A stretch of 19,785 nucleotides of DNA from Thermoplasmata archaeon (GCA_003649695.1 QMSR01000004.1:1-19785), one strand, 5' to 3'; shown: positions 1-6,429, numbered from the stretch's first letter. Translations and numbers: made by a program. The notes: a model not told the origin generated them from the letters alone.

Positions 1-153
1 CCTCTTAAGCCTCAGGAGCTTCCTGCCCGAAGGGGAAACAACGTAGATCTTGCTGTCCCTCACGTCCGTGAAGAGGCCGAGCTCTGCAGCTGCCATGCTG
101 GCGCAGGACTCGACCATGTAGTCTGGGGCATCCGTTTCGAGGAAGTACCGCAT
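1..153 (-). CDS. Unrecognised protein, N-terminal 51 residues only (runs off the left edge)
   Basis: An open frame begins at an ATG at 153 and stays open to base 1, so the 3' end is outside the window. It starts MRYFLETDAPDYMVE and continues through an acidic, then basic segment ending near SGRKLLRLKR. I do not recognise a family and no enzymatic motif is visible. The frame is believed because a good TATA-like element (TTTATTATTA read on the minus strand) sits about 26-31 bases upstream of the ATG, the usual arrangement for a leaderless archaeal transcript. It diverges from queH with only about 40 bases between the two preferred starts. Function unknown. Confidence 0.6.
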   Translation of the reverse strand, partial: MRYFLETDAPDYMVESCASMAAAELGLFTDVRDSKIYVVSPSGRKLLRLKR

Positions 154-177
154 CCTTCCAAGGCTTTAGATGAGCGG

Positions 178-188
178 TAATAATAAAT
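178..188 (-). promoter_or_regulatory. TATA-like box for the partial minus-strand gene
   Basis: An A/T run reading TTTATTATTA on the minus strand lies about 30 bases before the ATG at 153. It falls in the leader of the divergent queH gene. Inferred from spacing only. Confidence 0.4.
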
Positions 189-193
189 GTAGC

Positions 194-757
194 ATGAGGC
201 TCCTCCTGCACGCCTGCTGTGCACCGTGCCTTATCATGCCCCACAGGCTCCTAAGGGATGAGGGGCACGAGGTAACGGTCCTGTGGTACAACCCAAACAT
301 CCACCCGTTCGACGAGTACATGAAGAGGAGGAGGGCCTTGGAGGTCTATGCGGAGAGGGAGAGGATACCCGTGATCTACATAGACGAGTACTGGATGGAG
401 GACTGGATCAGGAAGGCCGTAGCCTACATGGAGAGGGGGCTCCCGAGGAGGAGGTTCTGCTACCTGCAGAGGCTGACGAGGACCGCGAGGGAGGCGAGGG
501 AGAGGGGATTCGAGGCCTTCTCGACGACCCTCCTCCTCTCCAAGCACCAGGACCACGAGCTCGTGGTGGAGGCGGCCGAGATTGCCTCAAAGATGTTCGA
601 GATTCCCTTCCTCTACAGGGACTGGAGGCCCTACGAGGAGGAGGGGCTCAGGGAGGCGAAGAGGCTCTCCCTCTACAGGCAGAAGTACTGCGGCTGCGTC
701 TTCTCCATGGACGAGAGGGGGATGGCCCTCTACCACAAGAGGCTCTACTCCTTCTGA
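194..757 (+). CDS. queH: Epoxyqueuosine reductase QueH (DUF208 family)
   Basis: QueH reduces epoxyqueuosine in tRNA to queuosine, the last step of de novo queuosine synthesis, using an Fe-S cluster. The 187-residue product starts MRLLLHACCAPC, the family N-terminus, and carries the GFEAFSTTLLLS block (about residues 105-116) and YRQKYCGCVFS near the C-terminus. Cysteines are at 8, 9, 12, 89, 166 and 168. An in-frame ATG at 170 would add eight residues; I prefer 194 because it gives the family start and has a TATA-like CTTTAGAT about 27 bases upstream. One oddity: the usual RCxxCY motif reads RRRFCY, so its first Cys appears replaced. The 3' end overlaps the convergent queF-family gene by 13 bases, a meaningful neighbour since both act on 7-deazaguanines. 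QueH is expected mainly in bacteria, so its presence here is notable. Confidence 0.88.
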   Translation: MRLLLHACCAPCLIMPHRLLRDEGHEVTVLWYNPNIHPFDEYMKRRRALEVYAERERIPVIYIDEYWMEDWIRKAVAYMERGLPRRRFCYLQRLTRTAREARERGFEAFSTTLLLSKHQDHELVVEAAEIASKMFEIPFLYRDWRPYEEEGLREAKRLSLYRQKYCGCVFSMDERGMALYHKRLYSF

Positions 758-1137
758 TGCTCCCTGACCACGGTGGCGGAGATGCCGCCCCTTACGTTCG
801 CCCTAAGGACAACCTTGAGCCTCCTGGGCCTCAGGGCCCGCAGGAGGTCCTCGAAGATCCTGTTCGCCAGATTTTCGTGGAATATTCCGACGTTGCGGAA
901 GGCCTGGAGGTAGTATCTGAAGGACTTGAGCTCGAGGATCCTCTCGTCTGGGACGTACTCGACGATGAGGGTGTAGTAGTCGGGGTTTCCCGTCTTCGGG
1001 CAGAGGGCCGTGAGCTCGCTGGTCTCCAGCCTCACCGTGTACTCCGCCTCCCGATATAGGTTCTCGACTACGCCCAAGGGAGGGAGTCTGAGCTTCCTCA
1101 CGTGTTCCTGAAGACCCGAGTATCCGTACACGTCCAC
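745..1137 (-). CDS. queF: QueF-family 7-cyano-7-deazaguanine reductase (or QueF-like archaeosine synthase)
   Basis: A 130-residue unimodular QueF protein (T-fold). QueF reduces the nitrile preQ0 to preQ1 with NADPH; the archaeal QueF-like branch instead makes archaeosine on tRNA. Visible are ELTALCPKTGNPD with Cys46 (thioimide nucleophile in QueF) and Asp53, FHENLANRI with Glu88, and ANVRGGIS near the end. The NADPH-linked QueF motif E-(S/L)-K-(S/A)-x-K-(L/Y)-aromatic reads ELKSFRYY (69-76), intact except Lys to Arg at 74. That near-intact motif, and the neighbouring queH, favour a true reductase, but QueF-like remains possible. Start is GTG at 1137; a second GTG at 1131 fits the TATA spacing slightly better. 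It overlaps queH convergently. Confidence 0.85.
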   Translation of the reverse strand: MDVYGYSGLQEHVRKLRLPPLGVVENLYREAEYTVRLETSELTALCPKTGNPDYYTLIVEYVPDERILELKSFRYYLQAFRNVGIFHENLANRIFEDLLRALRPRRLKVVLRANVRGGISATVVREHQKE

Positions 1138-1154
1138 GGTAGCTGATCCCTCAA

Positions 1155-1164
1155 CCTATATTTC
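1155..1164 (-). promoter_or_regulatory. TATA-like box of the queF-family gene
   Basis: GAAATATAGG on the minus strand lies about 24 bases before GTG 1137 and 29 before GTG 1131. It overlaps the last codons of the upstream membrane-protein gene. Spacing suggests a leaderless transcript. Confidence 0.45.
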
Positions 1165-1557
1165 TTCAGACATGAACCAGTCGACGAAGGCCATGAGCAT
1201 GGCGGGGACGAATACGAAGGCTATCAGGACTAGGAGTATGGGAGCGATACCGAGCTCCACGTGGTAGACGTTCCCCATAAGGTCGACATCCGCGCTGACG
1301 ACCGTCCCCCTCGAGAGCAGGAGCAGTAGGACAACCGTATACTCCGTGGCGGAGAGGATGGGCTGCCCCACGGTCCCCCTGACGTTCTGTCTCAGCACCT
1401 CCAACATGAGGAACACGGCCAGTATAGGAACGTAGAGGGTCCTGGGGATCAGCGCAAATCCAATGATCCTGAGCGCCTCCATGGGCATGAGCACGAATAC
1501 CACGAACTTCAGGAACCCCACCGCCAGGCCCCTGAGGGTAGGTCTAGTCTCGACCAT
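1156..1557 (-). CDS. Small multi-pass membrane protein, unknown function
   Basis: A 133-residue hydrophobic protein that I do not recognise. Strongly hydrophobic stretches lie at roughly residues 10-36, 40-56, 70-80 and 102-125, giving three or four membrane segments, with a short acidic tail (MSEEI). It is the third gene of a minus-strand operon; its start overlaps the preceding gene's end by 14 bases and is preceded by a good Shine-Dalgarno-like AAAGGTGGT six bases before the ATG, so translation is probably coupled. The company of a secreted beta-rich protein and a two-helix membrane protein suggests the three form one membrane complex, which is inference only. Confidence 0.75.
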   Translation of the reverse strand: MVETRPTLRGLAVGFLKFVVFVLMPMEALRIIGFALIPRTLYVPILAVFLMLEVLRQNVRGTVGQPILSATEYTVVLLLLLSRGTVVSADVDLMGNVYHVELGIAPILLVLIAFVFVPAMLMAFVDWFMSEEI

Positions 1558-1936
1558 GGTAAACCACCTTTAGGGGATACATACCTGCAATGGTGAATCT
1601 GAACGTCACCTCTTCTATGGAGAAGTCCTCCCCGACTGCCACGCACTCCGAGACGGAGACGTTCTCTCCTGGTCCCACGTCGCCGGCCAGTAGGATAATG
1701 TGTTCGATTCCCTTACTCGAGTTCACGACCACTGTTGCCGAGAAGTTGTCCAGGGAAACGGACCCCCCATTGGACACGTTTAGCGTGATGCATAGGGTTT
1801 CCCCAAGGAGCGAATAATAGGTGCCGAAGTTCACCCTTCCATCGAGGGAAGAGTAGGCGAACGAGACTAGGGGGTAGATTGCTGTCAGGAAAGCCGAGAT
1901 GGCGATCAGCGCCAGGAGCGGCTTCCAGGGCTTCAA
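1544..1936 (-). CDS. Membrane-anchored or secreted protein with an Ig/CARDB-like domain, unknown function
   Basis: A 130-residue protein with an N-terminal hydrophobic segment (about residues 7-27) after a basic start (MKPWKPLLAL), i.e. a signal peptide or signal anchor. The remainder is predicted outside the cell and beta-rich; the stretch CITLNVSNGGSVSLDNFSA resembles the 'N-x-G-x-x-x-x-x-x' strand pattern of CARDB/Ig-like domains, and several N-x-S/T sequons are present, consistent with archaeal surface glycosylation. Start is TTG at 1936, overlapping the TGA of the gene before it (TTGA). No enzymatic motif. It is the middle gene of the three-gene membrane operon. Confidence 0.7.
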   Translation of the reverse strand: MKPWKPLLALIAISAFLTAIYPLVSFAYSSLDGRVNFGTYYSLLGETLCITLNVSNGGSVSLDNFSATVVVNSSKGIEHIILLAGDVGPGENVSVSECVAVGEDFSIEEVTFRFTIAGMYPLKVVYHGRD

Positions 1937-2184
1937 CTCTGAAGACCGTACTTGATGAGGATGCCGCCCACGTATGCTGCCAGGGCCAGGAACATGATCT
2001 TCACCAGGATCACTATGAGGATCGGTGTGACCGAGGAGAGGGACTCCTCTATGTTCCCGCTGTGGAACTCATCGAGGTAGTTTTTGGCATTCCTATATTC
2101 GTTGAAGGAGAAGGCCGCCGTCGCGAATAGGATTATAACGCCGACCACGACCAATAGGGTCTTGGTCGAGCTTGTCGTCCACAT
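1933..2184 (-). CDS. Small two-helix membrane protein, unknown function
   Basis: An 83-residue protein starting MWTTSSTKTLLVVVG, with membrane segments near residues 8-26 and 51-76 and a polar linker between them. I do not recognise the family. A longer frame exists upstream but ATG 2184 is preferred, because a good TATA-like GTTATATTAC lies 27 bases before it. It is the first gene of an operon whose next member begins within its stop codon. Its first 92 bases overlap, in another reading frame, the 3' end of the PolB2 gene, so it may be transcribed both from its own promoter and from the polymerase operon. Confidence 0.75.
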   Translation of the reverse strand: MWTTSSTKTLLVVVGVIILFATAAFSFNEYRNAKNYLDEFHSGNIEESLSSVTPILIVILVKIMFLALAAYVGGILIKYGLQS

Positions 2185-4111
2185 GACATTTGTATTTCCC
2201 GCTGGAGTAATATAACTTTGCGGCCGCAAACACGAACTCAACCTCCTTCTTCGCCCTCTCCAGCAGTTCCAGGTACGCCTTCCTCGAGTAGCCCCTGAAG
2301 CCGAGCTCCCTGGGGTACGGGCGCCTCCCCAGGACGTACTCTACGAAGTCTCCGGGCTCGGAGAGCATGGCGGCCCTCACGTGGGGCTGGAGGGAAGAGT
2401 AGTCCTCGGGCCTCCTGCTCAGCCTCCTGCGGATCAGGAGCTCCCGCGGTTCGACGTCCCCCTCGGAGATCCTCCTGGCGGCCTCCGCGAAGGCGCGCAT
2501 GGCCCTTTCGCGGGCCCCGAGGATCGCCGAGGCATCGCGAGCATCCCCAATCGCCCGGAGCGCCGAGAGCTGCGCCTCCGCCACTATGGGCGGGGTGTCC
2601 CTCCTGGAGGCCATGACGCCCTTGGCCACGAGCTCCCCGTTCCTGAAGCCCACGTACCTGTTGGGGACCCCGAGGCCCTCGGCGCTGGGGAGGAAGGCGA
2701 TCCAGGAATAGGTCCCCTCGACCCTCATCCCAATCCCCGTTGCCTCCGTAACGGCCTCCGCCAAGGCGTGGGGATCTTCCCCCTGAACCCATAGGCCGTC
2801 CACCAGGGCGTGGACGACGCGGAAACCCATGTCCGAGGCGATCTCCATGGCCCTGGACAGGGCCTCCCTGGCCAGGGCGGTCACGCACTCGTAGGCCTCT
2901 ATGCTCCCGAAGGGGGCCTTCCTGTAGCCCAGGTAGCCGAAGCTCGCGACCAGGAGCCACTTCAGGGCCGACTGCCTGGCGTCCAGAACCCCCCTCTCCT
3001 CCCCGGAAGCGGCGTCCCTCAAGGCCCTGAGGAGGAGCCTCCTCCGCAGGACCCCCTCGACGGCCTCCGGCACCACGCCCCTCTCCCCGGAGATCCTGTG
3101 CCCCACCTCCGGGACCTCGAAGACTGCCTCCCTGTGCGGGTTGTTCACGGTTTCCGGGCTGATGTTGTACTTCACTATGATGCTGGGGTAGAGGGAGGAG
3201 AAGTCCAGCTGGTGCACGCCGAAGAGGATCCCGGGCTCGGGGGTCAGGACGTGCCCGGCCCTGTCGGCCCTCGCGAGCTCGGAGAGCCTCCTGGGGGCCT
3301 CCACCCTGCCCTGCCCCCTCCTGTGGAGCATCCTCCTCCTGAGGGCCACCTCCGCCTCCATCGATGTGAGCACGTCCCCGATCCCCCTGGCGTTGGAGAC
3401 CGCGTCTAGGGGGAGCCTCCCGAGCCTGGACCACTCCACGAGCCCGGGCAGCCCCTCCCTGGAGAGGACGGTCCCGTCCAGCCTCACGGGCACCCGGTGC
3501 CCGGAGAGGACCTCCCGGAGGATCCCCAGCCTCCTCATGTACCTCAGGGCGGTCCCCCTGTACAGGACCAGATCGGGGTCTCCGATCTCGTCCGGGATGT
3601 CCGTGACGTCCACCACGTCGCCGCGGGGGAGGATCAGGGCCCTCCTGGAGCGGGAGGTGTCCGGCCTTGGGGTCTCCCCGAAGTCGTCGAGGAAGGCGAT
3701 CCTGACCCAGCTGAAGGGCGGTAGGTCGTCGTTCCCCGTGGGCCTCAGGGAGTCGTCCACCTCCTGGCAGCAGGTCACGCCCAGGGAGAGGAGGAGCATC
3801 TGCGTCGGGGAGAGGACGTCGTTCCACCTGGTGGCCCTGTCACCCAGGGCCTCGAGGATCCTCCCGGCGCAGGCCGGGTGCCGGAGCTCCAGGACCAGGA
3901 CCCTGACCCCCCTCTCGTACCAGGGAGGGGCCAGCCACTCCTCCTCCCTAAGGGACTCCAGGCAGGGGGCGTCCTCCAGGTCACCAACGGGCCCGTTGAG
4001 GGTCAGGTAGAGGGGGAATGTGGCGTCGGGCCTGAGGATCCTCCTCCGGGCTTCCCTGAGGACGAGGTAGGGCCCCTCCCGGTCCCAGCCGGCGCTCAGG
4101 ACCCAGGGCAC
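2093..4111 (-). CDS. polB2: B-family DNA polymerase, PolB2 (Dpo2-like) type
   Basis: A 672-residue family-B DNA polymerase. Motif A is LDFSSLYPSII with the metal-binding Asp303. Motif B keeps Lys384 but reads KWLLVASFG, so the usual Asn and Tyr are Val388 and Phe391. Motif C reads HALVDGLWV: the second Asp of the usual YxDTDS is kept (Asp438), the first is Leu. The N-terminal 240 residues show no recognisable exonuclease acidic motifs. Degenerate motifs and loss of proofreading are traits of archaeal PolB2; the Sulfolobus member (Dpo2) is DNA-damage-induced and implicated in error-prone lesion tolerance. Start chosen as GTG 4111, with AGGAGG eight bases upstream and a 16-base overlap with the preceding small gene; an ATG at 4174 would overlap that gene far more. 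The last ~40 residues overlap the next gene and look poorly conserved in character. Confidence 0.9.
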   Translation of the reverse strand: MPWVLSAGWDREGPYLVLREARRRILRPDATFPLYLTLNGPVGDLEDAPCLESLREEEWLAPPWYERGVRVLVLELRHPACAGRILEALGDRATRWNDVLSPTQMLLLSLGVTCCQEVDDSLRPTGNDDLPPFSWVRIAFLDDFGETPRPDTSRSRRALILPRGDVVDVTDIPDEIGDPDLVLYRGTALRYMRRLGILREVLSGHRVPVRLDGTVLSREGLPGLVEWSRLGRLPLDAVSNARGIGDVLTSMEAEVALRRRMLHRRGQGRVEAPRRLSELARADRAGHVLTPEPGILFGVHQLDFSSLYPSIIVKYNISPETVNNPHREAVFEVPEVGHRISGERGVVPEAVEGVLRRRLLLRALRDAASGEERGVLDARQSALKWLLVASFGYLGYRKAPFGSIEAYECVTALAREALSRAMEIASDMGFRVVHALVDGLWVQGEDPHALAEAVTEATGIGMRVEGTYSWIAFLPSAEGLGVPNRYVGFRNGELVAKGVMASRRDTPPIVAEAQLSALRAIGDARDASAILGARERAMRAFAEAARRISEGDVEPRELLIRRRLSRRPEDYSSLQPHVRAAMLSEPGDFVEYVLGRRPYPRELGFRGYSRKAYLELLERAKKEVEFVFAAAKLYYSSGKYKCHVDDKLDQDPIGRGRRYNPIRDGGLLLQRI
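2207..2216 (-). promoter_or_regulatory. TATA-like box of the three-gene membrane operon, inside the polB2 3' end
   Basis: GTTATATTAC on the minus strand is centred about 27 bases from ATG 2184. It stands out from the GC-rich polymerase coding sequence around it. Confidence 0.5.
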
Positions 4112-4335
4112 CCCGACAGCCTCCTGTACAGGGACACGATCATGGAGAGGAGGACCAGCTCCTGGGCGTCGCACTCGCCCGCGAGCTGGTACGCGTCCAG
4201 GAGTGCCCGGGCGTCCTCCAGGGCCCGGAGGAGTGCCTCCCTCAGCCCCGGGTCGGGGGAGGCCTCGGCGATCCTCCTGAGCCTCCCTACCTCGCCCTCA
4301 ACTGCCCTGCGCAGGGAAGGGGTCGTCCTGCCCAT
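4096..4335 (-). CDS. Small helical protein of the PolB2 operon, unknown function
   Basis: A 79-residue protein, mostly predicted alpha-helical, rich in Leu, Ala, Arg and Glu (for example EGEVGRLRRIAEASPD and LREALLRALEDARALLDAY). No Cys pair, membrane segment or catalytic motif is visible. It lies between the RadA-like gene, which it overlaps by 49 bases, and polB2, which it overlaps by 16 bases, so the three are surely co-translated. Archaeal PolB2 operons are known to carry a small uncharacterised gene beside the RadA paralog; by position this is that gene. An adaptor bridging the two partners is a guess. Confidence 0.75.
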   Translation of the reverse strand: MGRTTPSLRRAVEGEVGRLRRIAEASPDPGLREALLRALEDARALLDAYQLAGECDAQELVLLSMIVSLYRRLSGCPGS

Positions 4336-4943
4336 GGCGCCACCCCCAGGAGCTCCGAGGTGGGGATCCCGGTGGAGAGCCTCGGCCTGGAGGGGTGCTT
4401 CTCCAGGACCGCCAGGGCTCCTCCCCTGGCCCTCCTGAGCCTCACGAGGACCGAGACAGTGTGGTGGTGGAAGTTCCCGCCGTGGGGCCTCGAGCCGTTT
4501 GCCCTGTTGAAGAGGACCACGTTCCCCCTGGCCCTGAGCCTGGAGAGGGAGGCCGTCACTGGACCGGCCTCGGCCATCCTAGAGGGGTCCACCTGGAGGT
4601 AGGGGTCCACGACGAGCAGCGCGTCCCAGGGCTCCCCAGCGGCCCCCTCCAGGGCGAGGAGCAGTCCCTGGAGGCTGAAGGTCCTCAGGACCCTGATCGA
4701 GTCCACCGATGACCTGGGAATCCCCAGCCTCCTCGCGATCCTCCTGAGGAGGTGCGGGTCCAGGCCCCCGAACTCCCTGTTCAGGAGCAGGAGCACGTCG
4801 CCCTGCGGCGCCAGGGAGACCAGCATCCGGTGGTAGAGGAGGGAGACCAGGGACCAGTGATCCGAGTAGAACTCGGTGATGCCCGGGTACAGGCCCCCTC
4901 CCAGGAGGGAGTCCAGCTGGGGGATCCCCGTCCGGAGCTCCAC
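4287..4943 (-). CDS. RadA/RecA-superfamily paralog without a Walker A motif (PolB2-associated)
   Basis: A 218-residue protein that follows the RadA core in order: TGIPQLDSLLGGGLYPGITE (5-24), then where RadA has its GxxGxGKT P-loop it reads SDHWSLVS (27-34), so ATP binding is presumably lost. The Walker-B-like strand ALLVVDP keeps Asp113, and the C-terminal part (NRANGSRPHGG, then HHHTVSVLVRLRRARGG) resembles the RadA L2 and following strands. It lacks RadA's N-terminal HhH domain. It heads the operon RadA-like / small protein / polB2. Inactivated RadA paralogs are the known partners of archaeal PolB2 and are reminiscent of ImuA in bacterial mutasomes; a role in recruiting the polymerase to RadA or lesions is inferred. 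Start is GTG with a TATA-like box about 25 bases upstream. Confidence 0.85.
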   Translation of the reverse strand: MELRTGIPQLDSLLGGGLYPGITEFYSDHWSLVSLLYHRMLVSLAPQGDVLLLLNREFGGLDPHLLRRIARRLGIPRSSVDSIRVLRTFSLQGLLLALEGAAGEPWDALLVVDPYLQVDPSRMAEAGPVTASLSRLRARGNVVLFNRANGSRPHGGNFHHHTVSVLVRLRRARGGALAVLEKHPSRPRLSTGIPTSELLGVAPWAGRPLPCAGQLRAR

Positions 4944-4963
4944 GCTCTCCGAGGGCGTCGGCG

Positions 4964-4972
4964 GTATTTATC
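4964..4972 (-). promoter_or_regulatory. TATA-like box of the RadA-like/PolB2 operon
   Basis: GATAAATAC on the minus strand, centred 25 bases before GTG 4943, in the 88-base divergent gap with the acyl-CoA synthetase gene. No copy of the Sulfolobus damage-response hexamer (ANTTTC) is seen in this gap. Confidence 0.5.
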
Positions 4973-4997
4973 ACGGTCCAGATGCGCAATCCGGAGG

Positions 4998-5007
4998 TTT
5001 TATGAAT
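4998..5007 (+). promoter_or_regulatory. TATA-like box of the acyl-CoA synthetase/mobA operon
   Basis: TTTTATGAAT lies about 30 bases before GTG 5032. It shares the 88-base gap with the divergent promoter of the PolB2 operon; the two boxes are some 30 bases apart. Confidence 0.5.
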
Positions 5008-5031
5008 ATAGGAGCAGGCCCATAGGGTCCC

Positions 5032-6429
5032 GTGGAGGGTCTCTTCTACCCGGAGTCGGTTGCCGTGCTGGGGGCGTCCACGAAGCCAGGCAAGATCGGC
5101 TACGCCCTGTTCAAGAACCTCGTGGAGGGGGGGTTCAGGGGCAGGGTCTACCCCGTGAACGTGAAGGGAGGGGCCATCGACGGGCGCAGGGTCTACCGGA
5201 GCCTCTCCGAGCTCCCCGAGGTCCCGGACCTCCTTATCGTCGCCATACCCGCCAGGGCGGTGCCCGGTGCCCTGGAGGAGGCGGGAAGGCTCGGCATCAG
5301 GAGGGCCATAGTCATAAGCGCCGGCTTCTCGGAGGTCGGCGAGGAAGGGAGGAGGCTGGAGGAGGAGCTCGTCAGGGTCGCGAGGAGGCACAACATCCTC
5401 CTGGTGGGCCCCAACTGCCTGGGTATCTACAACTCCGAGAACAAGCTGTGCTCAATCTTCAACCCCATGGACAGGCAGAGGTTCCCGGGGCCCGGCAGCA
5501 TAGCGCTCCTCTCCCAGAGCGGCGCCCTGGGCGCCGCCATGCTGGACTGGATGGCGGACATGGGCCTGGGGATGTCCAAGTTCGTTTCCTACGGAAATGC
5601 AGCCCTCCTGGAGGAGAGGCATTTTGTGGAGTACCTGGCTCAGGATCCCAAGACTAGGGTGATCGCCCTCTACATTGAGGGGGTCAAGGACGGTAAGGCC
5701 TTCATGGAGACTGCGAGGAAGGTAGCGGCCAGGAAGCCGATCCTCGTGATAAAGGCCGGCAGGAGCAGCGAGGGAGCCGCGGCCGCCAGCTCCCACACGG
5801 GCTCCATGGCCGGTAGTTTCGAGGTCTACGAAGGGGCCTTCAGGCAGTCCGGCATCCTCTACACCAGGAGCCTCAGGGAGTTCTTCGTCATGGCCAAGGC
5901 CCTCTCCATGCTCGAGCCACCCTCAGGTCCCAGGGTCGGCATCGTGACCAACGGTGGGGGAATGGGGGTCCTGACCACGGACGCAGTCATAGAAGGGGGC
6001 TTGGAGATCGCGAGGTTCTCCGAGGGGACCGTGGAGGAGTTTGAAAGGCTCGTGCGAGCCGGTAAGCTCCCCGAGCACGGTGCCTACAACAACCCCGTGG
6101 ACATCCTGGGGGACGCGAGGCCCGAGACCTACGAGGAGGCCATGAGGGTCGTCCTCTCCGATCCCGGGGTGGACATGGTCGTCCTCATCGTTATTGCTGT
6201 CGCCCCGACCCTGAGGCCCGACCTCCCCCAGAGGCTCTCCCACCTCGTTGGGAAGAAGCCCGTTGTGGGGATCATCCCCGGTTCCGACTTCGCCAAGTCT
6301 ATGGCCAGGGGCCTCGAGGACATGGGGATCCCCGTCTACGAGACGCCCGAGGAGGCCGTGGTCGCCCTCAGGGCGCTCTACGACTACGGCAGGATACGGA
6401 AGAAGCTCTCCAGCGGGACCGGACCATGA
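5032..6429 (+). CDS. acdA: ADP-forming acyl-CoA (acetyl-CoA) synthetase, alpha subunit
   Basis: NDP-forming acyl-CoA synthetases convert acyl-CoA, ADP and phosphate to acid, CoA and ATP, the archaeal route of substrate-level ATP formation. The 465 residues contain a CoA-binding Rossmann domain (VAVLGASTKPGKIGYAL near 11-27, VGPNCLGIYN near 125-134), the succinyl-CoA-ligase-like domain with LSQSGALGAAMLDW (160-173), and the phosphohistidine motif SSHTGSMAGS with His255. The third domain (GIVTNGGGMGVL) follows. The length fits a stand-alone alpha subunit; the ATP-grasp beta subunit is not in the window. Start is GTG 5032, after a TATA-like box. Its stop overlaps the mobA start (ATGA), so the two are co-transcribed, though no functional link is obvious. 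The exact acyl substrate cannot be told. Confidence 0.93.
   Translation: MEGLFYPESVAVLGASTKPGKIGYALFKNLVEGGFRGRVYPVNVKGGAIDGRRVYRSLSELPEVPDLLIVAIPARAVPGALEEAGRLGIRRAIVISAGFSEVGEEGRRLEEELVRVARRHNILLVGPNCLGIYNSENKLCSIFNPMDRQRFPGPGSIALLSQSGALGAAMLDWMADMGLGMSKFVSYGNAALLEERHFVEYLAQDPKTRVIALYIEGVKDGKAFMETARKVAARKPILVIKAGRSSEGAAAASSHTGSMAGSFEVYEGAFRQSGILYTRSLREFFVMAKALSMLEPPSGPRVGIVTNGGGMGVLTTDAVIEGGLEIARFSEGTVEEFERLVRAGKLPEHGAYNNPVDILGDARPETYEEAMRVVLSDPGVDMVVLIVIAVAPTLRPDLPQRLSHLVGKKPVVGIIPGSDFAKSMARGLEDMGIPVYETPEEAVVALRALYDYGRIRKKLSSGTGP

Noticed and set aside
283..1059. Long plus-strand frame of 258 codons across queH and the queF-family gene
   Set aside because: It covers two genes with clear family motifs in other frames, and its product is low-complexity Gly/Arg/Pro/Leu typical of GC-rich shadow frames.
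2238..3827. Minus-strand frame of 529 codons within polB2
   Set aside because: Out of frame with the polymerase motifs; its product is a Gly/Arg/Pro-rich shadow.
4579..5657. Long frames on both strands over the RadA-like and acdA genes
   Set aside because: They cut across the divergent promoter region and the real genes; no recognisable protein features.
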